Below, one piece after another: positions 5,212 to 5,359 of a stretch of DNA of 5,359 nt. Made by a program: the position numbers and the translations under genes. This stretch comes from Bacillota bacterium (GTDB taxonomy: Bacteria; Bacillota; Clostridia; Oscillospirales; Ruminococcaceae), in the NCBI GenBank assembly GCA_023394255.1, contig JAEXAZ010000157.1:1-5359 (forward strand). The letters are read 5' to 3'. The notes beneath the pieces are model-generated. The model was not told the DNA's origin and ran no database searches. It was given only the letters and a program-made list of their open reading frames with translations. Numbering within the stretch: the stretch's first letter is position 1; each line of letters opens with the position of its first letter.

Positions 5212-5255
5212 AAAAATCATGCCGGATATCCGCCGCAGGCGGCGGATATCCGGCA
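5212..5255 (-). terminator. Intrinsic terminator of the upstream minus-strand gene
   Basis: The arms 5220-5235 and 5240-5255 are perfect 16-bp inverted repeats around a four-base loop. On the minus strand they are followed by TGA-type bases and then five T (5216-5212). It lies six bases after the stop codon of the partial gene at the right edge and about 22 bases before the aroF promoter, so it insulates the operon. Each arm also contains the palindrome GGATATCC. Confidence 0.8.
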
Positions 5256-5261
5256 CAAATG

Positions 5262-5359
5262 TTATCGATTCAGCTCGTCTCCTGCAGTCCCGGAATTGTG
5301 CAGCGCAATCACACGGCTGATTTCCTCAAAGTCAGAAGCCGGCATGTCGCCCACAATCG
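5262..5359 (-). CDS. C-terminal 31 residues of an unidentified protein (runs off the right edge)
   Basis: A minus-strand frame is open from the right edge (first full codon 5357-5355) to a TAA at 5264-5262. It ends ...ASDFEEISRVIALHNSGT, AGDELNR. The segment is hydrophilic and probably ends in a helix followed by a short charged tail; I see no motif that identifies the family. A perfect hairpin with a T-run follows six bases after the stop, which supports this as a genuine gene end. It is transcribed in the same direction as aroF but separated from it by that terminator and by a new promoter. Confidence 0.65.
   Translation of the reverse strand, partial: IVGDMPASDFEEISRVIALHNSGTAGDELNR

Overview
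The window looks like a chromosomal segment of a moderately GC-rich Firmicute, probably a clostridium (Oscillospiraceae/Ruminococcaceae-like). This is inferred, not proven. The evidence is: strong GGAGG ribosome-binding sites, a CIRCE operator on clpB, sigma-A type promoters (TTGACA/TATAAT), U-tract intrinsic terminators, and a fused chorismate mutase-prephenate dehydratase beside a Thermotoga-type DAHP synthase. No mobile element, CRISPR array, tRNA or rRNA is visible.

Layout, left to right. Positions 1-327 (minus) hold the first 109 codons of clpB, starting at TTG, with a promoter and a CIRCE operator (374-400) upstream. A divergent promoter (566-594) drives a plus-strand pair: an alanine/glycine:cation symporter (620-2017), followed with no gap by a YjjG-type HAD nucleotidase (2018-2704). 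A hairpin at 2704-2737 ends this unit. It also serves the converging minus-strand operon, aroF (4899-3886) then pheA (3867-2749), which encodes the first committed enzyme of the aromatic pathway and the phenylalanine branch enzyme.

The most interesting part lies upstream of aroF. From a near-consensus extended -10 promoter (5190-5163), the transcript first encodes a 35-codon peptide (5130-5023) with its own GGAGG site. Residues 11-25 contain seven Phe, one Tyr and one Trp. An intrinsic terminator (4984-4952) follows, then the aroF ribosome-binding site. Segments between the peptide and the terminator can form plausible competing pairings. This is the layout of ribosome-mediated transcription attenuation in response to aromatic amino acids, here in an apparent Firmicute where T-box or TRAP control would be more expected; no T-box is visible. 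Both enzymes also carry candidate allosteric domains (a ferredoxin-like domain on AroF, an ACT domain on PheA), so the operon seems controlled at transcription and at enzyme activity.

At the right edge are a perfect 16-bp hairpin terminator (5255-5212) and the last 31 codons of an unidentified minus-strand gene.
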